A stretch of DNA of 21,561 nt from assembly GCA_964235605.1 (NCBI GenBank), contig CAXSCR010000067.1:1-21561 (forward strand), given 5' to 3'. Below, one piece after another: positions 7,416 to 14,979 of the stretch. The first letter of the stretch is position 1. Every line of letters starts with the position of its first letter. Source of the stretch: DATCRE01 sp964235605 (GTDB lineage: Bacteria; Bacteroidota; Bacteroidia; Cytophagales; Cyclobacteriaceae). Below the pieces are notes generated by a model, which had not been told where the DNA came from, did not search any database, and worked only from the letters and a program-made list of their open reading frames with translations. The translations under genes and the position numbers were made by a program.

Positions 7416-9878
7416 ATGTTTAAAACATTACCTATACAACTGGTTCAAGAAGATTCAAGTGATCTAATTCAGATGATCAATCCCGAGCAGGAATCTGATC
7501 TAAAACCAGAAGATTTACCTGAAGAACTTTCAATTCTACCTATAAAAAATACAGTGCTTTTTCCTGGCGTTGTTATTCCCATTACGGTAGGGAGACAAAA
7601 ATCCATTAAGCTAGTAAAGAAAGCGTATCAAGGCAATCGCATTATTGGTGTCATTGCACAGAAAAATTCGCAGGCTGAAGAACCTTCCATTGAAGAACTA
7701 TACAGAACGGGTACAGTTGCTCGCATCATAAAGATGTTGGTATTACCAGATGGTAATACCACGATAATAATTCAAGGAAAAAATCGATTTGAGATAAAAG
7801 ATTTTATTCAGGAAGAGCCCTACCTAACAGCGAATATAGAACTGCAAACTGAACCCGTTTATAACAGCAATAAGGAAGCAAAAGCTTTGGTGCAATCACT
7901 GAAGGATTCAGCTTTTAAAATATTAAAGTTAAATCCTGAGATACCGCAAGAGGCGCATGTTGCATTGGATAACATCCAAAGCATGTCTTTCCTTATTCAT
8001 TTTCTTTCTTCTAATCTCAATGTTGACGTCGCAGACAAACAAAAAATACTAGAGACACAAAATCTTGTGGATCGCGGTACACTCTTGTTGCAGTATATGC
8101 TGCGCGACATACAGATGCTTGAATTAAAAAATGAAATTCAAAAACGTGTACATACCGATATCGATCAACAACAACGCGATTACTTTCTTCGTCAGCAAAT
8201 AAAAGTTTTGCAAGATGAATTAGGATATGATGGTCCGGAGAAGGAAGTTGAAACACTACGCAAGCGTGGAGAGACTAAGAAGTGGACTAAGACAGTTGCT
8301 GCTCATTTCAATAAAGAATTAGATAAGTTACTGCGCATAAATCCTGCCGCACCAGACTACCCCATAGCCATGAACTATGCGGAGTTAATGCTTGACTTGC
8401 CTTGGGGTGATTATACGGAAGATGATTTCGATTTAAAAAGAGCCAAGAAAATTTTAGATCACGATCACTTTGGTTTAGAAAAAGTTAAGACCAGAATATT
8501 AGAGTACTTAGCCGTGCTGAAGTTAAAGCGCGATATGAAAGGACCCATATTGTGTTTATATGGACCTCCTGGTGTGGGTAAAACTTCTTTGGGTCGTTCT
8601 ATAGCGAAAGCATTAAACCGAAAATATGTACGCATGTCGTTGGGTGGTTTGCATGATGAAGCAGAAATTCGTGGTCATCGTAAAACCTACATAGGCGCTA
8701 TGCCTGGTAAGATTTTAATCAACATAAAAAAAGCACAGTCATCAAATCCTGTTTTTATTCTTGATGAGATTGACAAGGTGAAATCTGATTTCAGAGGTGA
8801 TCCATCATCGGCTTTGCTTGAGGTTTTAGATCCAGAACAAAACAGTACGTTTGGTGACAACTATCTAGAAGTAGAATATGACCTTTCAAAAGTTCTCTTC
8901 GTAGCGACTGCTAACTCCTTGGATACAATACAACCAGCGTTACGTGATCGAATGGAAATTATAGAAGTTACTGGTTATACACAGGAAGAAAAAGTTGAGA
9001 TTGCTGTAAAGCATTTAATTCCAAAGCAGCTTAAAGAACACGGACTTAAAAGTTCAAATGTTAAGTTCACAAAAGATGTTATTGGTAAAATAATTCGTGG
9101 CTACACCCGTGAATCAGGTGTGAGAAGTTTAGAGCGTAAGATTGGTACCGTTATAAGAAGCATAGCAAAGTCTGTTGCTATGGAAGAAGCGTATGAAAAA
9201 AATGTGACGGAAGAAACAGTAATTAAAGTGCTGGGTGCAGAAATGTTTGATGAAGAGTTATATCAAGGAAACGATATAGCAGGTGTTGTAACTGGCCTCG
9301 CATGGACGCAAGTAGGTGGTGAAATTTTATATGTAGAATCAAGCTTGAGTAAGGGCAAAGGTGTATTAACCATCTCCGGACAGTTAGGTGATGTGATGAA
9401 AGAATCTGCAGTTGCAGCATTGTCTTATCTCAAATCAAACGCTGATTCGCTAGGTATAGATAACAAAGCCTTTCACCAATACGATTTGCATGTACATGTT
9501 CCCGCAGGTGCTGTTCCGAAAGATGGACCATCAGCAGGAATTACCATGTTAACTTCCCTCGCGTCTATTTTCACCCAACGCAAAGTAAAAGATAAGCTAG
9601 CCATGACCGGAGAAATTACACTTCGCGGTAAGGTACTTCCAGTTGGCGGAATTAAAGAAAAAATACTAGCTGCCAAACGCAGTGGCATAAAGGAGCTTGT
9701 ACTAAGTTCCAAAAATAAGAGAGACATTGATGAAATTGAAAAGCACTACCTTAAAGGACTAACCTTTAATTATGTGAATACGGTTGATGAAGTCCTCAAA
9801 ATAGCGTTACTTAAAGAAAAGGTTAAAACCCCACTTATCTTCTCTTTTAACAACGAAGCCAAACCAGCAATTTCTTAG
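7416..9878 (+). CDS. lon: ATP-dependent protease La (Lon)
   Basis: An 820-residue cytoplasmic AAA+ serine protease that degrades misfolded and short-lived regulatory proteins. It has the N-terminal substrate-binding LON domain (~38-240) with LPIKNTVLFPGVVIPITVG, then the AAA+ module with Walker A GPPGVGKT (383-390) and Walker B FILDEIDK. The C-terminal protease domain has S706 in DGPSAG and K749 in the GGIKEKILAAK segment; their 43-residue spacing matches the catalytic dyad of E. coli Lon. Length and the ~38-residue leader before the LON domain are usual for Bacteroidota. A later Met (residue 20) is an alternative start. Lon is often stress-induced; here the only visible candidate control site is the palindrome just upstream. 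Confidence 0.97.
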   Translation: MFKTLPIQLVQEDSSDLIQMINPEQESDLKPEDLPEELSILPIKNTVLFPGVVIPITVGRQKSIKLVKKAYQGNRIIGVIAQKNSQAEEPSIEELYRTGTVARIIKMLVLPDGNTTIIIQGKNRFEIKDFIQEEPYLTANIELQTEPVYNSNKEAKALVQSLKDSAFKILKLNPEIPQEAHVALDNIQSMSFLIHFLSSNLNVDVADKQKILETQNLVDRGTLLLQYMLRDIQMLELKNEIQKRVHTDIDQQQRDYFLRQQIKVLQDELGYDGPEKEVETLRKRGETKKWTKTVAAHFNKELDKLLRINPAAPDYPIAMNYAELMLDLPWGDYTEDDFDLKRAKKILDHDHFGLEKVKTRILEYLAVLKLKRDMKGPILCLYGPPGVGKTSLGRSIAKALNRKYVRMSLGGLHDEAEIRGHRKTYIGAMPGKILINIKKAQSSNPVFILDEIDKVKSDFRGDPSSALLEVLDPEQNSTFGDNYLEVEYDLSKVLFVATANSLDTIQPALRDRMEIIEVTGYTQEEKVEIAVKHLIPKQLKEHGLKSSNVKFTKDVIGKIIRGYTRESGVRSLERKIGTVIRSIAKSVAMEEAYEKNVTEETVIKVLGAEMFDEELYQGNDIAGVVTGLAWTQVGGEILYVESSLSKGKGVLTISGQLGDVMKESAVAALSYLKSNADSLGIDNKAFHQYDLHVHVPAGAVPKDGPSAGITMLTSLASIFTQRKVKDKLAMTGEITLRGKVLPVGGIKEKILAAKRSGIKELVLSSKNKRDIDEIEKHYLKGLTFNYVNTVDEVLKIALLKEKVKTPLIFSFNNEAKPAIS

Positions 9879-9898
9879 AAGGCTGTAAAAAAAATTGC

Positions 9899-10045
9899 AA
9901 TTAGGCATTAGGAGGTTTAAACTTGTTCAGATATTAAAACTATGAGTCGAAGTAGCATTAATCATCCATACACGCATCTATAATCTCCAAATGCCTAATG
10001 CTTAGTTCCCGATGCGTAATTCTGCCCAATGCCTAATGCCTAATT
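9899..10045. repeat. AATGCCT heptamer tract with distant inverted copy
   Basis: AATTAGGCATTAGG (9899-9912) is the exact reverse complement of CCTAATGCCTAATT (10032-10045), a 14-bp inverted pair 119 bases apart. The right arm contains tandem AATGCCT heptamers (from 10028), and degenerate copies lie at 9991-10000 and 10011-10020. The right arm is inside the annotated porQ start codons. Confidence 0.65.
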
Positions 10046-11049
10046 ACGCCCAGCGCTTAATTTTTTATATACTGATTCTATCTCCTTCAGTATTGTTTGC
10101 ACAGTTAGGTGGCAAACACTCATTTGAGTTTTTGAACGTGCCGAATAATGCTCGGCTTGCGGCGTTGGGAGGTGTTAATGCTTCTCTTTCTGATCGGGAC
10201 GTTAATTTCTTTTATTCGAACCCGGCCTTGGTTGGTGATACACTTAGTCAGTGGGCATCCCTTAATTATCAATTTTATCTTGCGGATATTGGTCATGCTG
10301 CCTTTAGCTACGCCCACCAATTTAATAAAATCGGGAGCATGGCTTTCGGTGTTCAGCATATGGGTTATGGTACACTGAAAGGTTATGATGCATCAGGTGT
10401 CGAGATGGGTAATTTTAAATCTGGGGAGACGGCCTTCGTTGTAAGTAAAAGTCACCAGGTTAATAATTTTAGAATGGGTGTAAACCTCAAGGTAGTATCT
10501 TCAAGCATAGCTGGCTATCATGCAAGTGCCGTTATGGTAGATTTAGGAGGTGCATTTATTCATCCTAAAAAACAATTAACGGTAGGTCTTGTAATGAAGA
10601 ATCTAGGTTTTCTTTTGTCAGATTATACGGAAACGAATAAAGGTAAGCTTCCCTTCGATTTGCAAGTGGGTAGTACTTTTAAACCTGAGCACATGCCCTT
10701 TCGTTTTTCGTTGACTGCCTATAATCTTACTAAAACAAAAGCAGCTTACTACAATCCGTTAGATGGTACTGGTGAACCAGGAACATTGGATAAAGTGTTA
10801 AGACGCTTTAACTTTGCTACCGAAGTGTTAATTCATAGGAATGTAAATGTGTTGCTTTCTTATAATTATCGTGTGCATCAGGAATTAAAACTTTCAACAG
10901 GAGGAGGAGGTGCGGGGATTTCTTTTGGATTTTCAGCACGGATTAAAGCGTTAGAATTAATAATTAGTCGTAGTGGATTTGTTGGTGGAAGTGCAGGATA
11001 TTCCTTCACACTATCTGCCAACACACAAAAAATTTTAAAAAGAGGATAA
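10012..11049 (+). CDS. porQ: type IX secretion system protein PorQ
   Basis: A 345-residue outer-membrane beta-barrel protein of the PorQ/PorV-like family, which works in type IX protein secretion in Bacteroidota. The signal peptide (~1-30) ends in SVLFA|Q. The mature start has the PorQ signature GGKHSFEFLNVPNNARLAALGG (33-54), followed by FFYSNPALV and repeated amphipathic beta-strands. The C-terminus reads GGGGAGISFGFSARIKALELIISRSGF, usual for the family. The first ATG is at 10012; an in-frame ATG at 10036 (residue 9) gives a cleaner signal peptide, and both lie in the AATGCCT repeat tract. Only five bases separate the stop from hslU, so the two are probably co-transcribed. Confidence 0.92.
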   Translation: MRNSAQCLMPNYAQRLIFYILILSPSVLFAQLGGKHSFEFLNVPNNARLAALGGVNASLSDRDVNFFYSNPALVGDTLSQWASLNYQFYLADIGHAAFSYAHQFNKIGSMAFGVQHMGYGTLKGYDASGVEMGNFKSGETAFVVSKSHQVNNFRMGVNLKVVSSSIAGYHASAVMVDLGGAFIHPKKQLTVGLVMKNLGFLLSDYTETNKGKLPFDLQVGSTFKPEHMPFRFSLTAYNLTKTKAAYYNPLDGTGEPGTLDKVLRRFNFATEVLIHRNVNVLLSYNYRVHQELKLSTGGGGAGISFGFSARIKALELIISRSGFVGGSAGYSFTLSANTQKILKRG

Positions 11050-11054
11050 TTCTT

Positions 11055-12452
11055 ATGATGGATAAATATTTAACACCGAAGCAGATTGTAGAAGAACTTG
11101 ATAAATATATTATTGGGCAGTATGAGGCAAAACGCAACGTCGCTATTGCCCTTCGTAACCGCTGGCGTAGAATGAATGTAACCTCAGAGATGCGGGGCGA
11201 AATTGTTCCCAATAACATTCTTATGATAGGCGCAACGGGTGTGGGAAAAACAGAGATAGCCAGACGGCTTGCAAAGATTGCCGACGCGCCTTTTGTAAAA
11301 GTAGAAGCATCAAAGTTTACAGAAGTGGGTTACGTAGGCCGCGATGTTGAAAGCATGGTGCGCGATCTTGTTGAACAATCAGTGAATATGGTGAAAGCCA
11401 AAAAGAAAGAAGAAGTAAAGGAAAAGGTTGTTGCTATAGTTGAAGATATAATACTTGATGCTTTAATACCACCCATGCGTCAGCAACCGGTTAAGCAAGC
11501 CGGATTTGCATCAGATAACGCACATGAAATGCCTGAGAATGATGTAGAGCTTAATGAGCGTACACGCAATCTCTTCAGAGAGAAGATAAGGAATGGTGAA
11601 TTAGAAGATCGTAAAATTGATATCAACATTAAAGGCAGCAATGGTTCTAATGTTGGTATGGTAGGAGCAGGCATGATGGATGAAGTCTCTATGATGAATC
11701 TGCAAGAAATGCTAAGTGGCATGATGCCTAAGAAAAGTAAAAAACGTAAAGTAACAGTTAGTGAGGCAAGAAAAATCCTATTAGAAGAAGAGGCAGCCAA
11801 GCTAATTGACATGGATGAAGTTAAAGAAGAGGCGATAAGGCGCGCTGAAGATGCAGGCATTATTTTCATTGATGAAATAGATAAGATTGTTTCTGGTGGT
11901 GGTAAGAAAGGTGGCGGTGGGCCGGATGTTAGTAGAGAAGGCGTGCAACGAGATTTGCTACCTATAGTGGAAGGCAGTGCAGTTAATACCAAGTATGGTG
12001 TCATCAATACGGACCACGTTCTTTTTGTTGCAGCTGGCGCATTTCATGTTTCTAAGCCATCAGATCTTATACCTGAGCTACAAGGACGTTTTCCAATTCG
12101 CGTTGAATTAAATAACTTGACAAAGGATGATTTTATTCGGATATTATCAGAACCAAAAAATGCATTAACCAAACAGTACCAAGCTTTGCTCGCGGCAGAA
12201 AATGTTGAAGTTACGTTCACTACCGAGGCTATAGATGAGATTGCACAAATGGCTTTTACTATTAATGCGGAAATAGAAAACATTGGTGCCAGAAGATTGC
12301 ATACGGTAATGAGTAAATTGTTGAATGAGTTTTTATTTGATGTGCCAGATAAAATAGCAGCGAATACAGTGATTATTGTAACTGCAGAAATGGTGAAAGA
12401 CAAATTAGACGGGTTGGTTAAGAACAAAGACTTGAGTGAATATATATTGTAA
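11055..12452 (+). CDS. hslU: HslU, ATPase subunit of the HslUV protease
   Basis: A 465-residue AAA+ unfoldase that feeds substrates to the HslV peptidase. The N-terminus LTPKQIVEELDKYIIGQ is canonical. Walker A is GATGVGKT (59-66), the pore loop GYVGRDVE follows within TEVGYVGRD, and Walker B FIDEID is at 271-276. The variable I-domain lies between them. The C-terminus DLSEYIL is the tail that docks into HslV. The start may be the first or second of two consecutive ATGs (11055 or 11058). No hslV gene is in this window, although in many bacteria it directly precedes hslU; porQ occupies that place here. Confidence 0.96.
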   Translation: MMDKYLTPKQIVEELDKYIIGQYEAKRNVAIALRNRWRRMNVTSEMRGEIVPNNILMIGATGVGKTEIARRLAKIADAPFVKVEASKFTEVGYVGRDVESMVRDLVEQSVNMVKAKKKEEVKEKVVAIVEDIILDALIPPMRQQPVKQAGFASDNAHEMPENDVELNERTRNLFREKIRNGELEDRKIDINIKGSNGSNVGMVGAGMMDEVSMMNLQEMLSGMMPKKSKKRKVTVSEARKILLEEEAAKLIDMDEVKEEAIRRAEDAGIIFIDEIDKIVSGGGKKGGGGPDVSREGVQRDLLPIVEGSAVNTKYGVINTDHVLFVAAGAFHVSKPSDLIPELQGRFPIRVELNNLTKDDFIRILSEPKNALTKQYQALLAAENVEVTFTTEAIDEIAQMAFTINAEIENIGARRLHTVMSKLLNEFLFDVPDKIAANTVIIVTAEMVKDKLDGLVKNKDLSEYIL

Positions 12453-12488
12453 TTGTGCGCAAGCCTTCATGACAATTAAAAACAGATT

Positions 12489-13157
12489 ATGAGATTATTA
12501 ACTCCACTCATACTGTTGATTTTAATTAGCTGCAAACGGACAGAAATTTCGGACGAAAAAGAATCGAGACAAGCACCCCTGGCCGATTACCCTTACACGT
12601 ATATTGACACTGAATCCAGGTTCACGGATTCCACAGGGCTAGACGTAATAATACAAAACAGCTTACCAAAAGGTGTAGGATACACTACCGGAAAAAACTT
12701 TGATAGGATATTATGGACTCGTATAATTAATCAAACTGCTACTTCGGTAGAAGTAATGATTAATTTTCCTGCTGATTCACTTCCAATTTCCTCTTCGCCC
12801 AGCACGTTTATAAAAGTATTTCTGCCTATCGACACCATGACACTTGACAAAGTAGAATCGTACAGCTATGGTGTAACTTCTGGCCTTACTAAACCGAGCC
12901 CGTTGCAAAGAACTATTAATTCTAAGGAGGAGGTTATTTTCTATATCGGAGTACTTTTTTGTCGGGTAGGCGGTGTTGTGCGAGGAGAACTTGTCTTAAG
13001 AGGACATAACCTTTTTTATAATATTAGGGGCATACCCCAAAAGCTTGACTCTACATTAATTCCCTGCGGACAGATTGTTCTTAAAAATAAAAACGATATT
13101 CACGGGGACACGGGGAACCGTAGATTGGTGATCCGTAGTGGATTACTTATCTTGTGA
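12489..13157 (+). CDS. small lipoprotein of unknown function, C-terminus altered by intron remnant
   Basis: A 222-residue predicted lipoprotein: short basic start, hydrophobic stretch and lipobox LISC with acylated Cys15. The rest is beta-rich with no family I recognise. The segment ending at about residue 201 (CGQIVLKNK) looks like a natural end. The following ~20 residues (NDIHGDTGNRR... to the stop at 13157) run into DNA that appears to belong to a group II intron, the stop being only 10 bases before domain V. The last residues are therefore probably intron-encoded and the original end lost. It is 36 bp downstream of hslU on the same strand. Confidence 0.7.
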   Translation: MRLLTPLILLILISCKRTEISDEKESRQAPLADYPYTYIDTESRFTDSTGLDVIIQNSLPKGVGYTTGKNFDRILWTRIINQTATSVEVMINFPADSLPISSSPSTFIKVFLPIDTMTLDKVESYSYGVTSGLTKPSPLQRTINSKEEVIFYIGVLFCRVGGVVRGELVLRGHNLFYNIRGIPQKLDSTLIPCGQIVLKNKNDIHGDTGNRRLVIRSGLLIL

Positions 13158-13238
13158 TTAACAGGAAGAGCCGTATGAAGAGATTTTCACGTACGGTTCT
13201 GTGAGATAAGGGGTGCAACTCCCTTGGGTGACTCGACT
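13090..13238 (+). mobile_element. 3' fragment of a group II intron (domains V-VI)
   Basis: Domain V is at 13168-13199. It starts with the catalytic AGC triad (GAGCCGTA pairing with TACGGTTC), has the two-base CG bulge on the 3' side (13190-13191) and a distal stem TGAAG/TTTCA with loop AGAT. It is 32 nt where 34 with a GNRA loop is usual, so probably decayed. A domain VI-like hairpin follows (AAGGG 13208-13212 / CCCTT 13221-13225), then the 3' end ACTCGACT (13231-13238). Upstream sequence from about 13090 resembles the intron's linker to domain V, but that edge is a guess. No reverse transcriptase ORF or domains I-III are present, so the element is dead. Confidence 0.8.
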
Positions 13239-13262
13239 GTGGCCATTTGATTAGGATTTAGC

Positions 13263-14198
13263 ATGACGACAAAAACGCTGACTTTTTTCTTTGTTTCAAT
13301 TTCACTTCATGTATTTGGACAGAAAATTGAATACACTTTTACAACACCAAGCGACACGACAAAAAATTATTATGTTACTGTATTCCCTGTCGACAAAATA
13401 AAAGGCTCTATAATACTACTCCCAGGTTTTGGAGAATTGCCAAAGCAAACACTATTGGATTGGGACTTTCATAAGTACGCAAGCAAGGCAGGCTTCTTGA
13501 CAATTATTCCAGCACTTGGGGACTGGTCATTCTTTTACATGGATGATTTCTCTCACGAAAGACTCAAACAATTTATAAACGAAGTTTTTAAGAAATATAA
13601 TTTGAACGAGAATTCATTCTTTATTGGCGGAGCATCGTTAGGTGGGACAATGGCGTTACAATATGCACAGAGAGCATTGGCGGACAAATCTGATCTTAAA
13701 AAGCCAGTTGCAGTCTTTGCATTGGATCTCCCATTAGACATTGAACGACTCTACAATTGCATGACGACAACAAATCGCCCGACAAAGAATACAATTTCCG
13801 TTCAAGAAGACGACTATGTTACTAACAGAATAGAGCAAGAATTCAAAACAAACCCAAAGGTAAATCCTCAATTCTTTTGGACAGTATCACCATTTGCCCA
13901 AAGCGATACTGAACACAGGACTTTAAAAACATTGTTGACAATTCCAATTAGGATTTACAATGAACCTGATATTAACTGGTACATAGAAAACAGAAACATT
14001 GATTTTTATTGTATCAACTCGCTGGACAGTTCAGCAATGATAAATTGGTTAAGATTTTTGGGTAATAAAAAAGCAGAATTAGTGATAACGAGCGGAAAAG
14101 GTTATAGGATTAGCAGTAATAAGAGGCATCCACACTCATGGACAATTGCAGACGGCCATGGATTAATCGACTGGATAACCAAAGCGACAAAAAACTAA
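13263..14198 (+). CDS. secreted alpha/beta hydrolase (esterase/lipase-like)
   Basis: A 311-residue protein with signal peptide MTTKTLTFFFVSISLHVFGQ (cleaved near residue 20) and an alpha/beta-hydrolase fold. The oxyanion segment is ILLPGFGE (51-58), the nucleophile elbow GGASLGG centres on S125, and the likely catalytic histidine is H299 in ADGHGLIDWI near the C-terminus; H289/H291 are alternatives. The acid is not certain (the YNEPD stretch is a candidate). The substrate is unknown. It starts 24 bases after the intron fragment and is followed by a cassette-like repeat. With the broken gene after it, it appears to be part of an acquired accessory segment. Confidence 0.8.
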   Translation: MTTKTLTFFFVSISLHVFGQKIEYTFTTPSDTTKNYYVTVFPVDKIKGSIILLPGFGELPKQTLLDWDFHKYASKAGFLTIIPALGDWSFFYMDDFSHERLKQFINEVFKKYNLNENSFFIGGASLGGTMALQYAQRALADKSDLKKPVAVFALDLPLDIERLYNCMTTTNRPTKNTISVQEDDYVTNRIEQEFKTNPKVNPQFFWTVSPFAQSDTEHRTLKTLLTIPIRIYNEPDINWYIENRNIDFYCINSLDSSAMINWLRFLGNKKAELVITSGKGYRISSNKRHPHSWTIADGHGLIDWITKATKN

Positions 14199-14220
14199 AT
14201 GAAAAGAGAAGAGAAGTGAA

Positions 14221-14350
14221 AACGGCCACCGGAAAGTGTCTATGCCAGCTTGGCGGTGATGTGTGAATTTAAAGTTTGTTTTCTTAATTTCGTTCGGCAA
14301 CGTGCGACAGTGACGCGCTTCGAAAACCCCAGCCGTCATAAACATAAACG
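14221..14350 (+). repeat. cassette-like structured intergenic repeat, copy 1
   Basis: It begins AACGGC shortly after the hydrolase stop and continues through GGCGGTGATGTGTG, TTCGTTCGGCAACGTGCG, ACAGTGACGCGCTTCGAAAA and CCCCAGCCGTCATAAAC. From memory it resembles conserved structured spacers that separate accessory genes in many Bacteroidota genomes. A partial second copy begins at 14895. I could not establish true attC core sites, so the recombination-site reading is speculative. Confidence 0.4.
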
Positions 14351-14380
14351 ATGTGGCGCATTTCATTAAAATGAAGTTTC

Positions 14381-14955
14381 ATGAACCATGAGAAATTACT
14401 TTACAAGATTGGACTTATCGACTGTGTAACGGTAAACTCAAAGGTCTCCAAAGAAGGGATAATAAATGGATTAAAAAATATTATGGATATCCCTTTCATA
14501 TTCATGTGAGAAAGGGAAAGAGGCTGTACCAAGGAAACGTTTCGGAGACTGAATTTTCATTTAGGAGAAAGAAGGGTTTTCTAGGATTTGATAATGACTC
14601 AGAGACACTTGTGAAGGTCGTGGGAACAGTTAAAGAAGAAAATGGGGGGGGTAATAATCACGACAAAGATTATCGGACAGGCAAGAGAATTTTTAATGAC
14701 ATGGACAATGGTTGGGGTGCTAATTGTAGTGATTTCAATTCTCGTTAGTATGAAAGAATTCAAGTGGGACATCTTGCTTCCTGTAATTGGGGTTTAATTT
14801 TCTTTGTCTTGCACAGATATTTTAATTTACGAAAAGGCGTATCCAAAATGAGTACGACGGTTGAATTAGAATTAAATATCTTAGCGAGGGGAGAAACGGC
14901 GCGCCACAACAAAAATTATAAGTCATCTGCCTTTAATTGTATATTTTTAAATTAA
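14381..14955 (+). pseudogene. frameshifted two-TM small membrane protein
   Basis: Joining frames gives one plausible protein of roughly 150-190 residues: MNHEKLLYKIGLIDCVTVNS... (frame of 14381, to about 14495); a frame change to VRKGKRLYQGNVSETEFSF...VKEEN (frame of 14506, to about 14640); a change at the run of eight G (14644-14651) into the frame of 14642 with IITTKIIGQ and helix WTMVGVLIVVISILVSM; then a change near 14790 into LIFFVLHRYFNLRKG. The order (basic N-terminus, GEVSET-like beta strand, two adjacent helices, basic tail) recalls a widespread Bacteroidota hypothetical family with YcxB-like traits. At least three frameshifts are needed, so it is inactive. The 3' boundary is approximate. 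Confidence 0.65.
14895..14930 (+). repeat. cassette-like repeat, truncated copy 2
   Basis: AACGGCGCGCCACAAC followed by AAAAATTATAAGTCA, at the 3' end of the broken membrane-protein gene. Like copy 1 it starts AACGGC at a gene's 3' end, but the structured right half (CGGCAACGTGCG...) is missing. Confidence 0.3.
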
Positions 14956-14979
14956 GGAAAAGCGAACGCCTTATCCACG

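Noticed and set aside
11480..12007. Long antisense open frame (175 codons) inside hslU
   Set aside because: Its sequence is low-complexity Ser/Leu/Ile-rich, as expected for the reverse complement of a charged AAA+ protein; hslU itself is clearly the gene.
13090..14198. Complete group II intron with its ORF
   Set aside because: No reverse transcriptase motifs or domain I-III sequence. The nearby ORF is a hydrolase after, not before, domain V.
14764..14955. Independent 63-codon gene
   Set aside because: Its first part (FFVLHRYFNLRKG) reads as the continuation of the broken membrane protein, so it is a pseudogene fragment.
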